From: Pseudomonadota bacterium
GTDB taxonomy: Bacteria > Pseudomonadota > Gammaproteobacteria > Competibacterales > Competibacteraceae
Assembly (NCBI GenBank): GCA_022709365.1
Contig: JAKLIY010000014.1
Span: 1 to 64,000, forward strand
Length of the DNA stretch: 64,000 nt
Reading direction: 5' to 3'
The notes below the pieces were generated by a model. That model ran no database searches, had not been told where the DNA came from, and saw only the letters and a program-made list of their open reading frames with translations. The position numbers and the translations under genes were made by a program. Positions 29,838 to 39,174 of the stretch are shown here, piece after piece. Positions within the stretch are counted from its first letter, which is position 1. Every line of letters starts with the position of its first letter.

Positions 29838-31120
29838 TGGACGCCTTGGTCTTGCTGGGTAGTTTGTTCGTGCTGGTAGCGATCGGCGTTCCGGTCGCCT
29901 ACGCCCTCGGTCTGTCCGCAATCGTCGGCGCGATCTGGGTCGATCTGCCGCTCGACGCGGTGATGATCCAGATCGCGAGCGGCGTCAACAAGTTCTCGCT
30001 GCTCGCCATTCCGTTCTTCGTGCTTGCCGGCGCGATCATGGCGGAAGGCGGCATGGCGCACCGGCTGGTCTCGTTCGCGGCGGTGCTGGTGGGATTCATT
30101 CGCGGTGGCCTGTCGCTGGTCAACATCATGGCCTCGACCTTCTTCGGCGCCATTTCCGGTTCCTCGGTGGCCGATACCGCATCGATCGGCAGCGTGCTGA
30201 TCCCGGAAATGGAGAAAAAAGGCTACCCGCGTGCGTTCGCCACAGCGGTGACGGTCAGCGGTTCGGTGCAGGCGATCCTGATTCCGCCGAGCCACAACGC
30301 CGTGATCTATTCGCTCGCCGCCGGCGGCTCGGTGTCGATCGCCAGCCTGTTCCTCGCCGGGGTCGTGCCCGGTCTGCTGCTCGGGTTCACCGTAGCGATG
30401 CTCTGTCTCTACATAGCCCACAAGAAAAATTACCCGAAGGGTGAAAAGATCCCGTTCCAGCAGGCGCTCAAGATCGCCGTCGATGCCCTGTGGGGCCTGA
30501 TGACCATGGTGATCATTCTCGGCGGCATCCTGTCCGGTGTCTTCACCGCCACCGAATCGGCGGCGATCGCCTGCGTCTGGGCCTTCTTCGTCACCATGTT
30601 CATCTATCGCGACTACAAGTGGAGCGATCTGCCGAAGTTGGTTCACCGGACCGTGAAGACGGTCACGATCGTCATGATCCTGATCGGTTTCGCCGCCAGC
30701 TTCGGCTACATCATGACGATCATGCAATTACCGGATCAGGTCACAACCTTCTTCACGACGATCTCGGACAACAAGTACGTGATTCTGTTCTCCATCAACA
30801 TCATGCTGCTGCTGCTCGGCACCTTGATGGACATGGCGCCACTGATCCTGATCCTGACGCCGATCCTGCTGCCGGTGGTTAAAGACCTCGGCGTGGACCC
30901 GGTGCATTTCGGCATGATCATGATGGTGAATCTGGGAATGGGTCTGATCACTCCGCCCGTCGGTTCGGTGCTGTTCGTCGGCAGCGCCGTTGCCAAATTG
31001 CCGATTGAAACGGTGGTTAAGGCGCTCTATCCGTTTTTCGTCGCCCTGTTCCTGGTACTTATGCTGGTCACCTATGTCCCGGGCTTGTCACTCTGGTTAC
31101 CGCGCGCCTTCGGACTCTGA
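29837..31120 (+). CDS. dctM: TRAP transporter large permease
   Basis: A 427-residue DctM subunit, normal for the family, made almost entirely of membrane helices. Family segments are GVPVAYALGLSAIVG, the NIMASTFFGAISGSSVADTA loop, IPPSHNAVIYSLAAGGS and the late MVNLGMGLITPPVGSVLFVG. It carries the sodium-driven transport channel. Its start overlaps the dctQ stop. The MFS carrier gene begins 73 nt downstream, giving two possible uptake systems in one cluster. Confidence 0.94.
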   Translation: MDALVLLGSLFVLVAIGVPVAYALGLSAIVGAIWVDLPLDAVMIQIASGVNKFSLLAIPFFVLAGAIMAEGGMAHRLVSFAAVLVGFIRGGLSLVNIMASTFFGAISGSSVADTASIGSVLIPEMEKKGYPRAFATAVTVSGSVQAILIPPSHNAVIYSLAAGGSVSIASLFLAGVVPGLLLGFTVAMLCLYIAHKKNYPKGEKIPFQQALKIAVDALWGLMTMVIILGGILSGVFTATESAAIACVWAFFVTMFIYRDYKWSDLPKLVHRTVKTVTIVMILIGFAASFGYIMTIMQLPDQVTTFFTTISDNKYVILFSINIMLLLLGTLMDMAPLILILTPILLPVVKDLGVDPVHFGMIMMVNLGMGLITPPVGSVLFVGSAVAKLPIETVVKALYPFFVALFLVLMLVTYVPGLSLWLPRAFGL

Positions 31121-31193
31121 CGTGCGCCACCGAATGATTCGAACGCATTGAACCTACCCACAACAATATTCAAAACATTTTGAGGATCGCAGC

Positions 31194-32927
31194 GTGAAAC
31201 TCAAAGGCATACGCTGGTACATGGTGGCCCTGCTGATGGGTGCCAACATCGTCAATTATCTGGACCGCAACTGTTTGTCGGTGGCGGCCCCCACCTTCAT
31301 GAAAGATCTCGACATCAGCAAGATCGAGTACTCCTACATCGTCAGCGGCTTTTTAGTCGCCTACATGATCAGTCAACCCGTCATGGGCCGGTTCATGGAC
31401 TGGATCGGCACGCGCATCGGCTTCATGTTCTCGGTGGGTTGGTGGTCCATCGCCAACATGCTGCACGCCTTGGCCGGAAGCTGGGTCTCCTTCAGCTTCT
31501 TCCGCTTCCTGCTCGGCATCGGTGAAGGGGGCATGTTCCCAGGGGCGATCAAGACCATATCCGAGTGGTTTCCGGCCAAGGAACGCACCGTCGCCACCGG
31601 CTTCATGAACATGGGATCTTCCGTGGGCGGGATGATCGCGCCGCCCCTGATCGCGTTCATCATCCTGACGTGGCACTGGCAAGCGGCGTTCGTCATCACG
31701 GGCGCGGTGGGCGTCGTCTGGGTCGCGTTATGGTTCCTGTTCTACCAGCCGCTGGACAAACACAAACATGTCACCCAGGAGGAAGCCGATCACATTCGGG
31801 CCGGACAGGCCGACCAGCGCGCGGCTGAGCAGGTGACTGCCCAGGACAGCAGCGTGTGGGGGATGGTGCTGCGCCAGCGCAATTTCTGGGGCATGGGTAT
31901 AGCCCGGTTCCTCTCCGAACCCGCCTGGCAGTTCTTCGTCTTTTGGATTCCCGTCACCCTCATGGACACACGCGGCCTGGACCTCAAGGGCATCGCCATT
32001 TTCGCGTGGATGCCGTTCCTGGCCAGCGACCTGGGTTGCATCTTCGGCGGCTACCTGTCGCCCTTCTTCATACGTCTGGGCATGCCCGTGCTCACCGCGC
32101 GCAAGGCGGCGGCCACCGTATGTGGCATCCTCATGATGACCGCTATCTTCATCGGTACGGATCCGCCCGCCTGGATGGCGCAGATGTTGGCCAAGCCGCA
32201 GGCGACGGTAACCAGCATTGACGCATCCCGCACCTTGGTGGGAATGCACCTTAAGGATGGAGGCATGATTGATATGGCGGTAGCCCGCCCCGGCGCGACC
32301 GCGACCGCGACCGAGCGGCTGACTCTGTCGCAGGATCAGTTGGTGGCCAAAATGCAGGAGCTGGCCAAGGACAACGTGGGCAAGGTAGAGGTGGGGTTAC
32401 CGTCTGGCGATAGCACGCGGAATTTACGCAAGCTGCTGGATGATAAATCCCTCGCCGATGCCAAACTCCATATCACCGTGGTGCCGGCTAAGTTCCTGCC
32501 GCACGTGGCGAGCGCCGACTCTCAGGCCCAGGGCAACGCGGTCATGCTGGTCGATGGCCTGCGTCAGGATGCGCTGGGTTCCATGGTCATGCTCTCGGCC
32601 GGATGGGCGGTTTTGTTCTTCTGCATCGCGGCTTTCACGCATCAGGCGATGTCGAGCACCCTGCTCACGCTGCCGGCTGATCTGTTCCCTCACCGCGCCG
32701 TGGCTACGGCCTACGGACTCGGCGGAACCATTGGCTACATCGGTGGCTGGCTGTTTACCCTGATGGTGGGCTGGCTGGCCACGAATGTTGGGTATGCGCC
32801 GATCTTTGTCACCATTGCCTTCCTGGATTTGATCGCGGCGGGAGTCCTCTGGGTCTTTTTGCGTGCGCCACAAGAGATGGCGGCTGAAGCAAGCGGGATG
32901 GGCGCGCCGGTCCTGCGGGGCCACTAA
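31194..32927 (+). CDS. MFS transporter of the hexuronate/anion:cation group with an inserted domain
   Basis: A 577-residue major facilitator. The N-terminal half is typical of ExuT/GudP-like carriers: [39 protein letters not shown] and [20 protein letters not shown]. ExuT-type proteins have about 430-450 residues. The excess lies at about residues 327-456, between helices of the C-terminal half, and is hydrophilic (a [19 protein letters not shown] stretch and a later TVVPAKFL part) with no family I recognise. The start is GTG. The gene sits between the TRAP transporter and uxaC, so a uronate or aldonate substrate is likely. Confidence 0.82.
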   Translation: MKLKGIRWYMVALLMGANIVNYLDRNCLSVAAPTFMKDLDISKIEYSYIVSGFLVAYMISQPVMGRFMDWIGTRIGFMFSVGWWSIANMLHALAGSWVSFSFFRFLLGIGEGGMFPGAIKTISEWFPAKERTVATGFMNMGSSVGGMIAPPLIAFIILTWHWQAAFVITGAVGVVWVALWFLFYQPLDKHKHVTQEEADHIRAGQADQRAAEQVTAQDSSVWGMVLRQRNFWGMGIARFLSEPAWQFFVFWIPVTLMDTRGLDLKGIAIFAWMPFLASDLGCIFGGYLSPFFIRLGMPVLTARKAAATVCGILMMTAIFIGTDPPAWMAQMLAKPQATVTSIDASRTLVGMHLKDGGMIDMAVARPGATATATERLTLSQDQLVAKMQELAKDNVGKVEVGLPSGDSTRNLRKLLDDKSLADAKLHITVVPAKFLPHVASADSQAQGNAVMLVDGLRQDALGSMVMLSAGWAVLFFCIAAFTHQAMSSTLLTLPADLFPHRAVATAYGLGGTIGYIGGWLFTLMVGWLATNVGYAPIFVTIAFLDLIAAGVLWVFLRAPQEMAAEASGMGAPVLRGH

Positions 32928-33007
32928 ACAGGAACGCCATCAGCAACCTGAAACTTTCCCGCTGCCGGAGTACTCGGCGGCGGGATTCCACTGAACTGGA
33001 GGGCAAC

Positions 33008-34420
33008 ATGGCCAAGCCGTTTATGGACGAGGATTTCCTCCTCGAAACCCCGACTGCACTCACGCTGTACCACGAGTACGCTGCGCCGCAACCGATTCTC
33101 GATTACCACTGCCATCTCCCACCGGCGGAAATCGCTGGAAACAAGCAATTCCGCAACATCACCGAGATCTGGCTCGGCGGTGACCATTACAAGTGGCGCT
33201 TCATGCGCTCCGCCGGGGTGCCCGAGGAGTTCATTACTGGCAATCAGCCAGACCAGGAAAAATTCCGCCGTTTCTGTGAAGTGCTGCCGCTGGCCGTCGG
33301 CAATCCGCTTTACCACTGGTGCCATCTCGAACTGCGTCGCTTTTTTGGCCTTGACACCCTGGTCAGCGCCGAAACCGCCGATTCGCTGTGGGACGCCTGC
33401 AACGCCAAGCTCGGCACACCCGAGTTCTCTACCCGCAGCCTGATGGTGCGCGCGAAGGTGCGCGCGGTCTGCACGACCGACGATCCCATCGACGATCTGG
33501 CGAATCACCAAGCCATCGCCGCCGACAGCAGCTTCACGGTCAAGGTACTGCCCACTTTCCGCCCCGACCGGTCCTTCAACATCGACCGCGCCGAATTCGC
33601 GGATTACATCGGCAAACTGGGCGACGTGAGCGGCGTCAGGATCAACCGCTTCGCTGATGTGTTGCGGGCGCTCGATGCGCGTATGGACCACTTCGCCCGG
33701 CACGGCTGCCGTCTCTCGGATCACGGCGTGGACGTGACCTTTTTTGCCGAGGCGACCGAAGCGGAACTTGATGCCATCCTGGCGCGGCGGCTGAGCGGCG
33801 AGACGCTGACTCCGAAGGAAGTCGAGCAGTACAAGACTGCCGTGCTGCTGCATCTCGGTCGCGAGTACGCGAAACGCGACTGGGCCATGCAACTGCACAT
33901 GGGCGCGCTGCGCAACAACAATACCCGGATGTTCAAACAGCTCGGCCCCGATACCGGATGGGATTCCATCACTGACAGTCTGGTGGCGAGCAATCTTTCA
34001 CGCTATCTCGACGCGCTCGACCGCGATGGCTTGTTGCCCCGCACCATTCTCTATTGCCTCAACCCGGCCCAAAACGAAGTGCTGGGCACCATGATCGGCA
34101 ATTTCCAGGATGGCCGCGTGTTCGGCAAGATGCAGTTCGGTTCCGGCTGGTGGTTCAACGACCAGAAGGACGGCATGATCCGCCAGATGACCGCCCTGGC
34201 GTGCCTGGGCAATCTGGGCGCGTTCGTCGGCATGCTCACCGATTCGCGCAGCTTCCTGTCCTATACCCGCCACGAATACTTCCGCCGGATTCTGTGCAAC
34301 CTGATCGGCGGTTGGGTCGAGAACGGCGAATACCCGCAAGACTGGGCGCAACTGAAGCGGGTGGTGGAAGGCATTTGCTACGGTAACGCCAGCCGCTACT
34401 TCGGCCTCGGCACTGACTAG
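33008..34420 (+). CDS. uxaC: Uronate isomerase
   Basis: A 470-residue amidohydrolase-fold isomerase, identical in length to E. coli UxaC. The metal-site start is [16 protein letters not shown], followed by FKNLTEIWL-like [25 protein letters not shown]-like [11 protein letters not shown] and [14 protein letters not shown]. It interconverts glucuronate/fructuronate and galacturonate/tagaturonate, the entry step of both branches found here. The ATG follows CTGGAGGG. It is preceded by the MFS gene and followed by a repeat-rich 190-bp gap before uxaA. Confidence 0.96.
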   Translation: MAKPFMDEDFLLETPTALTLYHEYAAPQPILDYHCHLPPAEIAGNKQFRNITEIWLGGDHYKWRFMRSAGVPEEFITGNQPDQEKFRRFCEVLPLAVGNPLYHWCHLELRRFFGLDTLVSAETADSLWDACNAKLGTPEFSTRSLMVRAKVRAVCTTDDPIDDLANHQAIAADSSFTVKVLPTFRPDRSFNIDRAEFADYIGKLGDVSGVRINRFADVLRALDARMDHFARHGCRLSDHGVDVTFFAEATEAELDAILARRLSGETLTPKEVEQYKTAVLLHLGREYAKRDWAMQLHMGALRNNNTRMFKQLGPDTGWDSITDSLVASNLSRYLDALDRDGLLPRTILYCLNPAQNEVLGTMIGNFQDGRVFGKMQFGSGWWFNDQKDGMIRQMTALACLGNLGAFVGMLTDSRSFLSYTRHEYFRRILCNLIGGWVENGEYPQDWAQLKRVVEGICYGNASRYFGLGTD

Positions 34421-34434
34421 GAAGCTGTATAGAT

Positions 34435-34518
34435 GTAGGGCGGGTTAGCGGAGCGTAACCCGCCTTTAACGGGGATTCGGCCCATGGCGGGTTACGGCTC
34501 ACGCCTAACCCGCCCTAC
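34435..34518. repeat. Palindromic repeat after uxaC
   Basis: GTAGGGCGGGTTAG at 34435-34448 is exactly complementary to 34505-34518; the inside also pairs in part (GTAACCCGCC with GGCGGGTTAC), so the element folds into a long hairpin. It could end the uxaC transcript or limit read-through into uxaA. Confidence 0.75.
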
Positions 34519-34561
34519 GATGGGTCTTTGCAAAAACCAACCTATTGATTATGCGAGATAG

Positions 34562-34586
34562 GTAGGGTACGCAATGCGTACCCTAC
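34562..34586. repeat. Perfect 12-bp palindrome upstream of uxaA
   Basis: GTAGGGTACGCA and its complement flank a single A. It lies about 15 nt before the uxaA ribosome site. Another copy type of the dispersed palindromes; a terminator-like role is possible but there is no U tract. Confidence 0.65.
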
Positions 34587-34615
34587 TGCTCTGATCCTTT
34601 GAGGAGGAAATGGAT

Positions 34616-36199
34616 ATGCATCTCTATGAAGAGCAATCCCTGGAAAATGCGCCCGTGGACCCATCAGGGATGCCTATCTCTCCCGTTATCCGGCTCCATC
34701 CCCACGATGATGTGGTGATCGCGCGCCGCCAGTTGGTCGGCGGCACACGCATTCCCGAGGAAAATCTGGTGGTGGCGGGTTTGATCCCGCCGGGTCACAA
34801 GGTAGCGACCCGGCGCATCGCCTCGGGTCAGCCGGTACACCGATATAACCAGATCATCGGCGTCGCCACCCAGGATATTGAAGCCGGCCAGCATGTGCAT
34901 ACCCACAACCTGGCAATGGCTGAATTCACGCGCGATTACGCCTTCTGCGCCGACGTGAAACCCACTGACCCGGTTTCCGCGCCGGCGACGTTCATGGGCA
35001 TCGCGCGGTCCGACGGGCGCGTAGCCACGCGCAACTACATCGGCATTCTGAGCAGCGTCAACTGTTCCGCCACGGTGGTGCGCGCCATCGCCGACTATTT
35101 CCGGCGCGATATTCATCCGGAGGCACTGGCCGCTTATCCCAACGTGGACGGCGTGGTCGCGCTGAGCCACAGCGGCGGCTGCGGCATCGATCCGCAGGGT
35201 CCGGGGTTGGCGCTGTTGCGCCGCACGCTGGCCGGCTACGCCCGCCATCCCAACTTCGCCGCCGTGCTCTTCGTCGGCCTGGGCTGCGAGACCAATCAGA
35301 TCGGCGGCATTTTCCAGGCGCATGGTCTCAAGGAAAACGAACGTCTGCGGGCGTTCACCATTCAGGATACCGGCGGCACGGCGAAAACGGTGGCGCGCGG
35401 CATCGAAGCCGTCCACCAACTGCTGCCCGAGACTAATACCGTAACGCGCCAGCCGGTATCGGCCAGCCATCTGACCGTCGGTCTTCAGTGCGGCGGCTCG
35501 GACGGTTATTCCGGCATCACCGCCAATCCAGCGCTGGGCGCGGCGGTGGACCTGCTGGTGCGGCATGGCGGCACGGCGATTCTGTCGGAAACGCCGGAAA
35601 TCTACGGGGCCGAACATCTGTTGACCCGCCGCGCCGTCTCACGCGAAATCGGGGAAAAGCTGATTCAGCGCTTGGACTGGTGGGAAGAATACTGCGCGCG
35701 CAACCACGCCGAACTGAACAACAATCCTTCCGCCGGCAACAAGGCGGGCGGGTTGACCACGATTCTGGAAAAGTCGCTCGGCGCGGTCGCCAAGGCCGGC
35801 ACCACCAATCTGGTCGAAGTCTACGAATACGCCGAACCGGTCACCGCCAAGGGCTTTGTGTTCATGGACACGCCGGGCTATGACCCGATGTCCGCTACCG
35901 GCCAGGTGGCGGGAGGAGCCAATCTGATCTGCTTCACCACCGGCCGCGGTTCCGCCTACGGCTGTCAGCCGTCTCCCTCGCTGAAGCTGGCGACCAACAC
36001 CGCGCTCTGGCAGCGTCAGGAAGAGGACATGGACCTCAACTGCGGCGAGATTCTCGACGGGACGGCCACGATTCAGGACGTCGGCGCCCGTTGCTTCCAG
36101 ATGATGCTCGACTGCGCGTCGGGCCAGCCATCAAAGAGCGAGTTGCACGGCTATGGACAGAACGAATTTGTCCCCTGGCCGATTTCGGTCGTGACCTGA
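34616..36199 (+). CDS. uxaA: Altronate dehydratase
   Basis: About 527 residues. The N-terminal SAF-like domain (VIRLHPHDDVVIARRQLV...) is followed by the UxaA catalytic region: GRVATRNYIGILSSVNCSAT, ALSHSGGCGID, LGCETNQIGG, and GLQCGGSDGYSGITANPALG. Cysteines in these motifs suit the Fe-dependent dehydratase. It removes water from altronate to give 2-keto-3-deoxygluconate. The second ATG is chosen because GAGGAGG sits 8 nt before it, whereas the first ATG is only 2 nt away. It is somewhat longer than the E. coli enzyme. Confidence 0.94.
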   Translation: MHLYEEQSLENAPVDPSGMPISPVIRLHPHDDVVIARRQLVGGTRIPEENLVVAGLIPPGHKVATRRIASGQPVHRYNQIIGVATQDIEAGQHVHTHNLAMAEFTRDYAFCADVKPTDPVSAPATFMGIARSDGRVATRNYIGILSSVNCSATVVRAIADYFRRDIHPEALAAYPNVDGVVALSHSGGCGIDPQGPGLALLRRTLAGYARHPNFAAVLFVGLGCETNQIGGIFQAHGLKENERLRAFTIQDTGGTAKTVARGIEAVHQLLPETNTVTRQPVSASHLTVGLQCGGSDGYSGITANPALGAAVDLLVRHGGTAILSETPEIYGAEHLLTRRAVSREIGEKLIQRLDWWEEYCARNHAELNNNPSAGNKAGGLTTILEKSLGAVAKAGTTNLVEVYEYAEPVTAKGFVFMDTPGYDPMSATGQVAGGANLICFTTGRGSAYGCQPSPSLKLATNTALWQRQEEDMDLNCGEILDGTATIQDVGARCFQMMLDCASGQPSKSELHGYGQNEFVPWPISVVT

Positions 36200-36248
36200 C
36201 CAGGCGCATTCATCATCGACGAAAGCTGATTTTGTCGTTAACCGTTCA

Positions 36249-36303
36249 CACCCCCTCCCCCCAACCCCCTCCCACGAGGGGAGGGGGTTGGGGGGAGGGG
36301 GTG
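36249..36303. repeat. Long perfect palindrome before eda (25-bp arms)
   Basis: The arms at 36249-36273 and 36279-36303 are exact complements built of C runs and G runs around a 5-nt loop. It is the strongest hairpin in the window, 40 nt upstream of the eda start. The G-run strand could also form a quadruplex. It would be expected to stall or end transcription from uxaA or to shield the eda message. Confidence 0.85.
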
Positions 36304-36343
36304 AATGCTTATATTTTGTCTTTACCAAAAAGAGAGAAACTCC

Positions 36344-36970
36344 ATGAACGTACTGGACGTCATGCGCACTGGCCCGGTCATCCCGGTCATCGTCATCGAA
36401 GAACTGGCGCAAGCAGTTCCCTTGGCCAAGGCGCTGGTCGCCGGCGGGGTGCGGGTGCTGGAAGTGACCTTGCGCACCGCCCCGGCGCTGGAAGCGATCC
36501 GCCTGATCGCCCGCGAAGTGCCGGACGCCATCGTCGGGGTGGGCACCCTCACCCGTCCCCAGGATTTCAAAGATGCTCTGGATGCCGGCGCCAAGTTCGG
36601 TGTCAGCCCCGGCCTGACTCCGGCGATGATTCAAGCCGCTCACGAAACGGGGTTGCCCCTGCTGCCCGGCGTGATGACGCCATCCGACGTGATCGCCGCC
36701 CGGCTGGCCGGATTTAGCGAATTGAAGCTGTTCCCCGCCCAGCAGGCGGGCGGCATCGGCATGTTGAAGGCGCTGGGCGGGCCGTTCCCGGATGTGACCT
36801 TCTGCCCGACCGGCGGGGTTTCGGTGGAAAACGCCCCGGATTTTCTGGCGCTGCCCAACGTCGCCTGCGTCGGCGGTTCCTGGCTCGCGCCCAAGGCCGC
36901 GCTGGTCGCTGGCGACTGGGACAGGATTACCGCGTTGGCGAAAGAAGCGAGCGCCTTGAAGGCGCGTTGA
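36344..36970 (+). CDS. eda: 2-keto-3-deoxy-6-phosphogluconate aldolase
   Basis: A 208-residue class I aldolase cleaving KDPG to pyruvate and glyceraldehyde-3-phosphate. GGVRVLEVTLRT carries the catalytic glutamate, VGVGTLTRPQDFKDALDAGA follows, and ELKLFPAQQAGG carries the Schiff-base lysine. The ATG after AGAGAGAAA is chosen over an upstream one that adds 13 residues. It is the common last step for both uronate branches and, with glucose oxidation genes elsewhere, could serve the Entner-Doudoroff route. Confidence 0.95.
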   Translation: MNVLDVMRTGPVIPVIVIEELAQAVPLAKALVAGGVRVLEVTLRTAPALEAIRLIAREVPDAIVGVGTLTRPQDFKDALDAGAKFGVSPGLTPAMIQAAHETGLPLLPGVMTPSDVIAARLAGFSELKLFPAQQAGGIGMLKALGGPFPDVTFCPTGGVSVENAPDFLALPNVACVGGSWLAPKAALVAGDWDRITALAKEASALKAR

Positions 36971-36974
36971 TCGC

Positions 36975-37010
36975 CCCCACCCCAACCCTCCCCCGCGAGG
37001 GGGGAGGGAG
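36975..37010. repeat. Palindromic repeat between eda and the second kinase
   Basis: CCCTCCCCC and GGGGGAGGG form a stem around a GCGAG-like loop, with extra C-rich flank at the left. Same repeat group as those before eda and after the kinase. Confidence 0.65.
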
Positions 37011-37025
37011 CCTGAGGAAAAGAAA

Positions 37026-38126
37026 ATGGCTGAATTGATGATCAAATCTGCGGCGGAAGCGAAGTGGGACTGCGTATCCTTCGGCGAAGTGATGCTGCGT
37101 TTTGATCCCGGCTTTGGCCGGGTGCGCAATGCCCGTTCCTTCCAAGTCTGGGAAGGCGGCGGCGAGTACAACGTCGCCCGAGCCATGCGCAAGTGCTGGG
37201 GCAAGCGTGCCGCTGTGGTCACGGCCCTGCCCAAAAATGACCTAGGCTGGCTGGTGGAAGATTTCATCATGCAGGGCGGCGTGGATATGTCCCATGTCAT
37301 CTGGCGCGATTTCGACGGTCTGGGCCGCAATACCCGCGTCGGCCTGAACTTCACCGAGAAGGGCTTCGGCATTCGCCCGGCGCTGGGATGCTCCGACCGG
37401 GGTCACTCCGCCGCGTCGCAAATTCGCCCGGGGGAAGTGAACTGGGAAAAACTCTTTGGTGAGGAAGGCGTGCGCTGGTTCCAGACCGGCGGCATTTTCG
37501 CCGCGTTGGCGTCCAACACCGCCGAAGCCGTGCTTGAAGCGGTGCAAGTCGCCAAGAAGTACGACACGGTCGTCGCTTATGACCTGAACTTCCGCGCTTC
37601 CCTGTGGAAGAGCCAGGGCGGCAAGGACGGCGCACAGCGGATCAATCGGGAAATCGCCAAATATGTCGATGTAATGATCGGCAATGAGGAAGACTTCACC
37701 GCCTGTCTGGGCTTCGAAGTGGAAGGCGCTGACGAGCATCTGACCCAGATCCAGACCGAATCCTTCGCCAATATGATTAAGACAGCGGTCAAGGAATTCC
37801 CGAACTTCAAGGTCGCCGCCACCACTCTGCGCAACGCCAAGACTGCGACGATCAATGACTGGTCCGCCATCGTCTGGTACGACGGCCAGATTTATGAATC
37901 GATGAAGCGCGACAACCTGGAAATCTACGACCGGGTTGGCGGCGGCGACGGTTTCGCCTCCGGCCTGGCTTATGGCTTCCTGGAAGGCAAGGGTCCACAA
38001 GCGGCTGTTGAATACGGCGCGGCCCACGGTGCGTTGGCCATGTCCACGCCGGGCGATACCTCCATGGTGCGCGTGGAAGAAGTCGAAGCGGCGATGAAGG
38101 GCAAAGGCGCTCGCGTCATCCGCTGA
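37026..38126 (+). CDS. PfkB-family sugar kinase, second putative KDG kinase
   Basis: A 366-residue PfkB kinase starting with WDCVSFGEVMLRFDPGFG and the substrate loop VWEGGGEYNVARAMRK. The catalytic end is YDRVGGGDGFASGLAYGFL, with the base Asp in GGDGF. It is longer than the kinase at 25.2 kb and the two are clearly different subfamilies. Its place just after eda suggests 2-keto-3-deoxygluconate or a related keto-deoxy acid as substrate. The residues around QTESFANMIKTAVKEFPN form a cap-like part seen in this longer group. Specificity is inferred from location. Confidence 0.82.
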   Translation: MAELMIKSAAEAKWDCVSFGEVMLRFDPGFGRVRNARSFQVWEGGGEYNVARAMRKCWGKRAAVVTALPKNDLGWLVEDFIMQGGVDMSHVIWRDFDGLGRNTRVGLNFTEKGFGIRPALGCSDRGHSAASQIRPGEVNWEKLFGEEGVRWFQTGGIFAALASNTAEAVLEAVQVAKKYDTVVAYDLNFRASLWKSQGGKDGAQRINREIAKYVDVMIGNEEDFTACLGFEVEGADEHLTQIQTESFANMIKTAVKEFPNFKVAATTLRNAKTATINDWSAIVWYDGQIYESMKRDNLEIYDRVGGGDGFASGLAYGFLEGKGPQAAVEYGAAHGALAMSTPGDTSMVRVEEVEAAMKGKGARVIR

Positions 38127-38136
38127 AGGTAACGCT

Positions 38137-38176
38137 CTCACCCCCAACCCTTCTCCGCTGGGCGAGGGGGGGGTTT
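38137..38176. repeat. C/G-run palindromic repeat after the second kinase
   Basis: A degenerate fold-back (ACCCCCAACCCTTCTCCGC opposite GGGCGAGGGGGGGGTT) of the dispersed family. It could weaken transcription into the following TTG-started gene. Confidence 0.5.
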
Positions 38177-38213
38177 TGTACAGCCTCAGCGAATGAACCC
38201 ATAAGGACGCCCC

Positions 38214-39077
38214 TTGAACGCTTCAACTCCGAATCCAGTCTTTGCCATCGCGCCAGGAGCGGGCGATCTGCCCAAGCTGACGCTCACCGCCCCCGACGGC
38301 GCACGGGCAGAAATCTACCTCCACGGTGCGCAGGTGACCTCCTGGGTTCCTGCCGACGGTCAGGAACGGCTGTTTCTGAGCCAGGCTTCCCAGTTCTGTC
38401 CAGGCGTGCCCATTCGCGGCGGCATCCCTGTTGTATTCCCGCAATTCGGCATGTCCGGGCCGTTGCCCCTGCATGGGCTAGCGCGTCTGATGCCATGGGA
38501 ATTCGCCGGCACGGAAGTCGTGAACGGGCAGGCGTCCGCGACCTTCCGCCTGCGCGATACCGAGGACAGCCAGCGGCTGTGGGCCTTCGCCTTTTTGGCG
38601 GAACTGACGGTCTCCATTGGCGGGAACCAGTTAGCGGTCACGCTCACCATCACCAACACGGGTCCTGAGCCGTTCACCTTCACTGCGGCGCTCCATACCT
38701 ATCTCGCGGTGGCTGACCTCGCCGCGACCCGCGTTGAGGGACTGACCGGCCTGCTTTATCGCGATGCCGCCGCTGGCTGGACTGACCATCAACAGGTTGT
38801 CCCGTGCATCGACTTTACCAGCGAGGTCAACCGGATCTACTTCGATGCCCCGGCTGAAACGCGCCTGATCGAACCCGGCCAGACGACCCGCATTCAGACT
38901 GCCGGCTTTCGAGATGCGGTGGTGTGGAATCCGGCGGCGGACAAATGCGCCACTATGTCTGACCTGAAACCGGACGACTATCAGCGATTTGTCTGTGTTG
39001 AGGCGGTCACGGTCGGTACGCCCGTCAACCTGGCACCCGGTGAACGCTGGCAGGGTACGCAGCGGTTAGTCGCTTGA
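38214..39077 (+). CDS. yeaD: Aldose-1-epimerase/hexose-6-phosphate mutarotase family protein
   Basis: A 287-residue galactose-mutarotase-fold protein of the YeaD group. Recognisable segments are IYLHGAQVTSWVPADGQERL, PIRGGIPVVFPQFG, HGLARLMPWEF and ALHTYLAVADL with the catalytic histidine, followed by VVWNPAADKCATMSDLKPDD. Such proteins interconvert anomers of phosphorylated hexoses. It is started by TTG behind AAGGACG. It lies at the end of the uronate island and may handle anomers of incoming sugars; a direct uronate role is not shown. Confidence 0.87.
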   Translation: MNASTPNPVFAIAPGAGDLPKLTLTAPDGARAEIYLHGAQVTSWVPADGQERLFLSQASQFCPGVPIRGGIPVVFPQFGMSGPLPLHGLARLMPWEFAGTEVVNGQASATFRLRDTEDSQRLWAFAFLAELTVSIGGNQLAVTLTITNTGPEPFTFTAALHTYLAVADLAATRVEGLTGLLYRDAAAGWTDHQQVVPCIDFTSEVNRIYFDAPAETRLIEPGQTTRIQTAGFRDAVVWNPAADKCATMSDLKPDDYQRFVCVEAVTVGTPVNLAPGERWQGTQRLVA

Positions 39078-39127
39078 GCGGAGGCTAACCCCTTCGCACC
39101 GGCAACCCGCCGAAAATCCCCCTAACC

Positions 39128-39146
39128 CTCCTCTTTCAAAGGGGAG
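39128..39146. repeat. Short palindromic repeat upstream of the YhcH-type gene
   Basis: CTCCTCTTT faces AAAGGGGAG with one mismatch, set in the C-rich context CCCCCTAACCC typical of these dispersed elements. Confidence 0.5.
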
Positions 39147-39174
39147 AACTGAACCGATACCGTGGGAGATTCCC

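Noticed and set aside
36249-36303. Palindromic repeats as a CRISPR array
   Set aside because: Copies are single, scattered over kilobases, differ in sequence and have no regular spacers or cas genes nearby.
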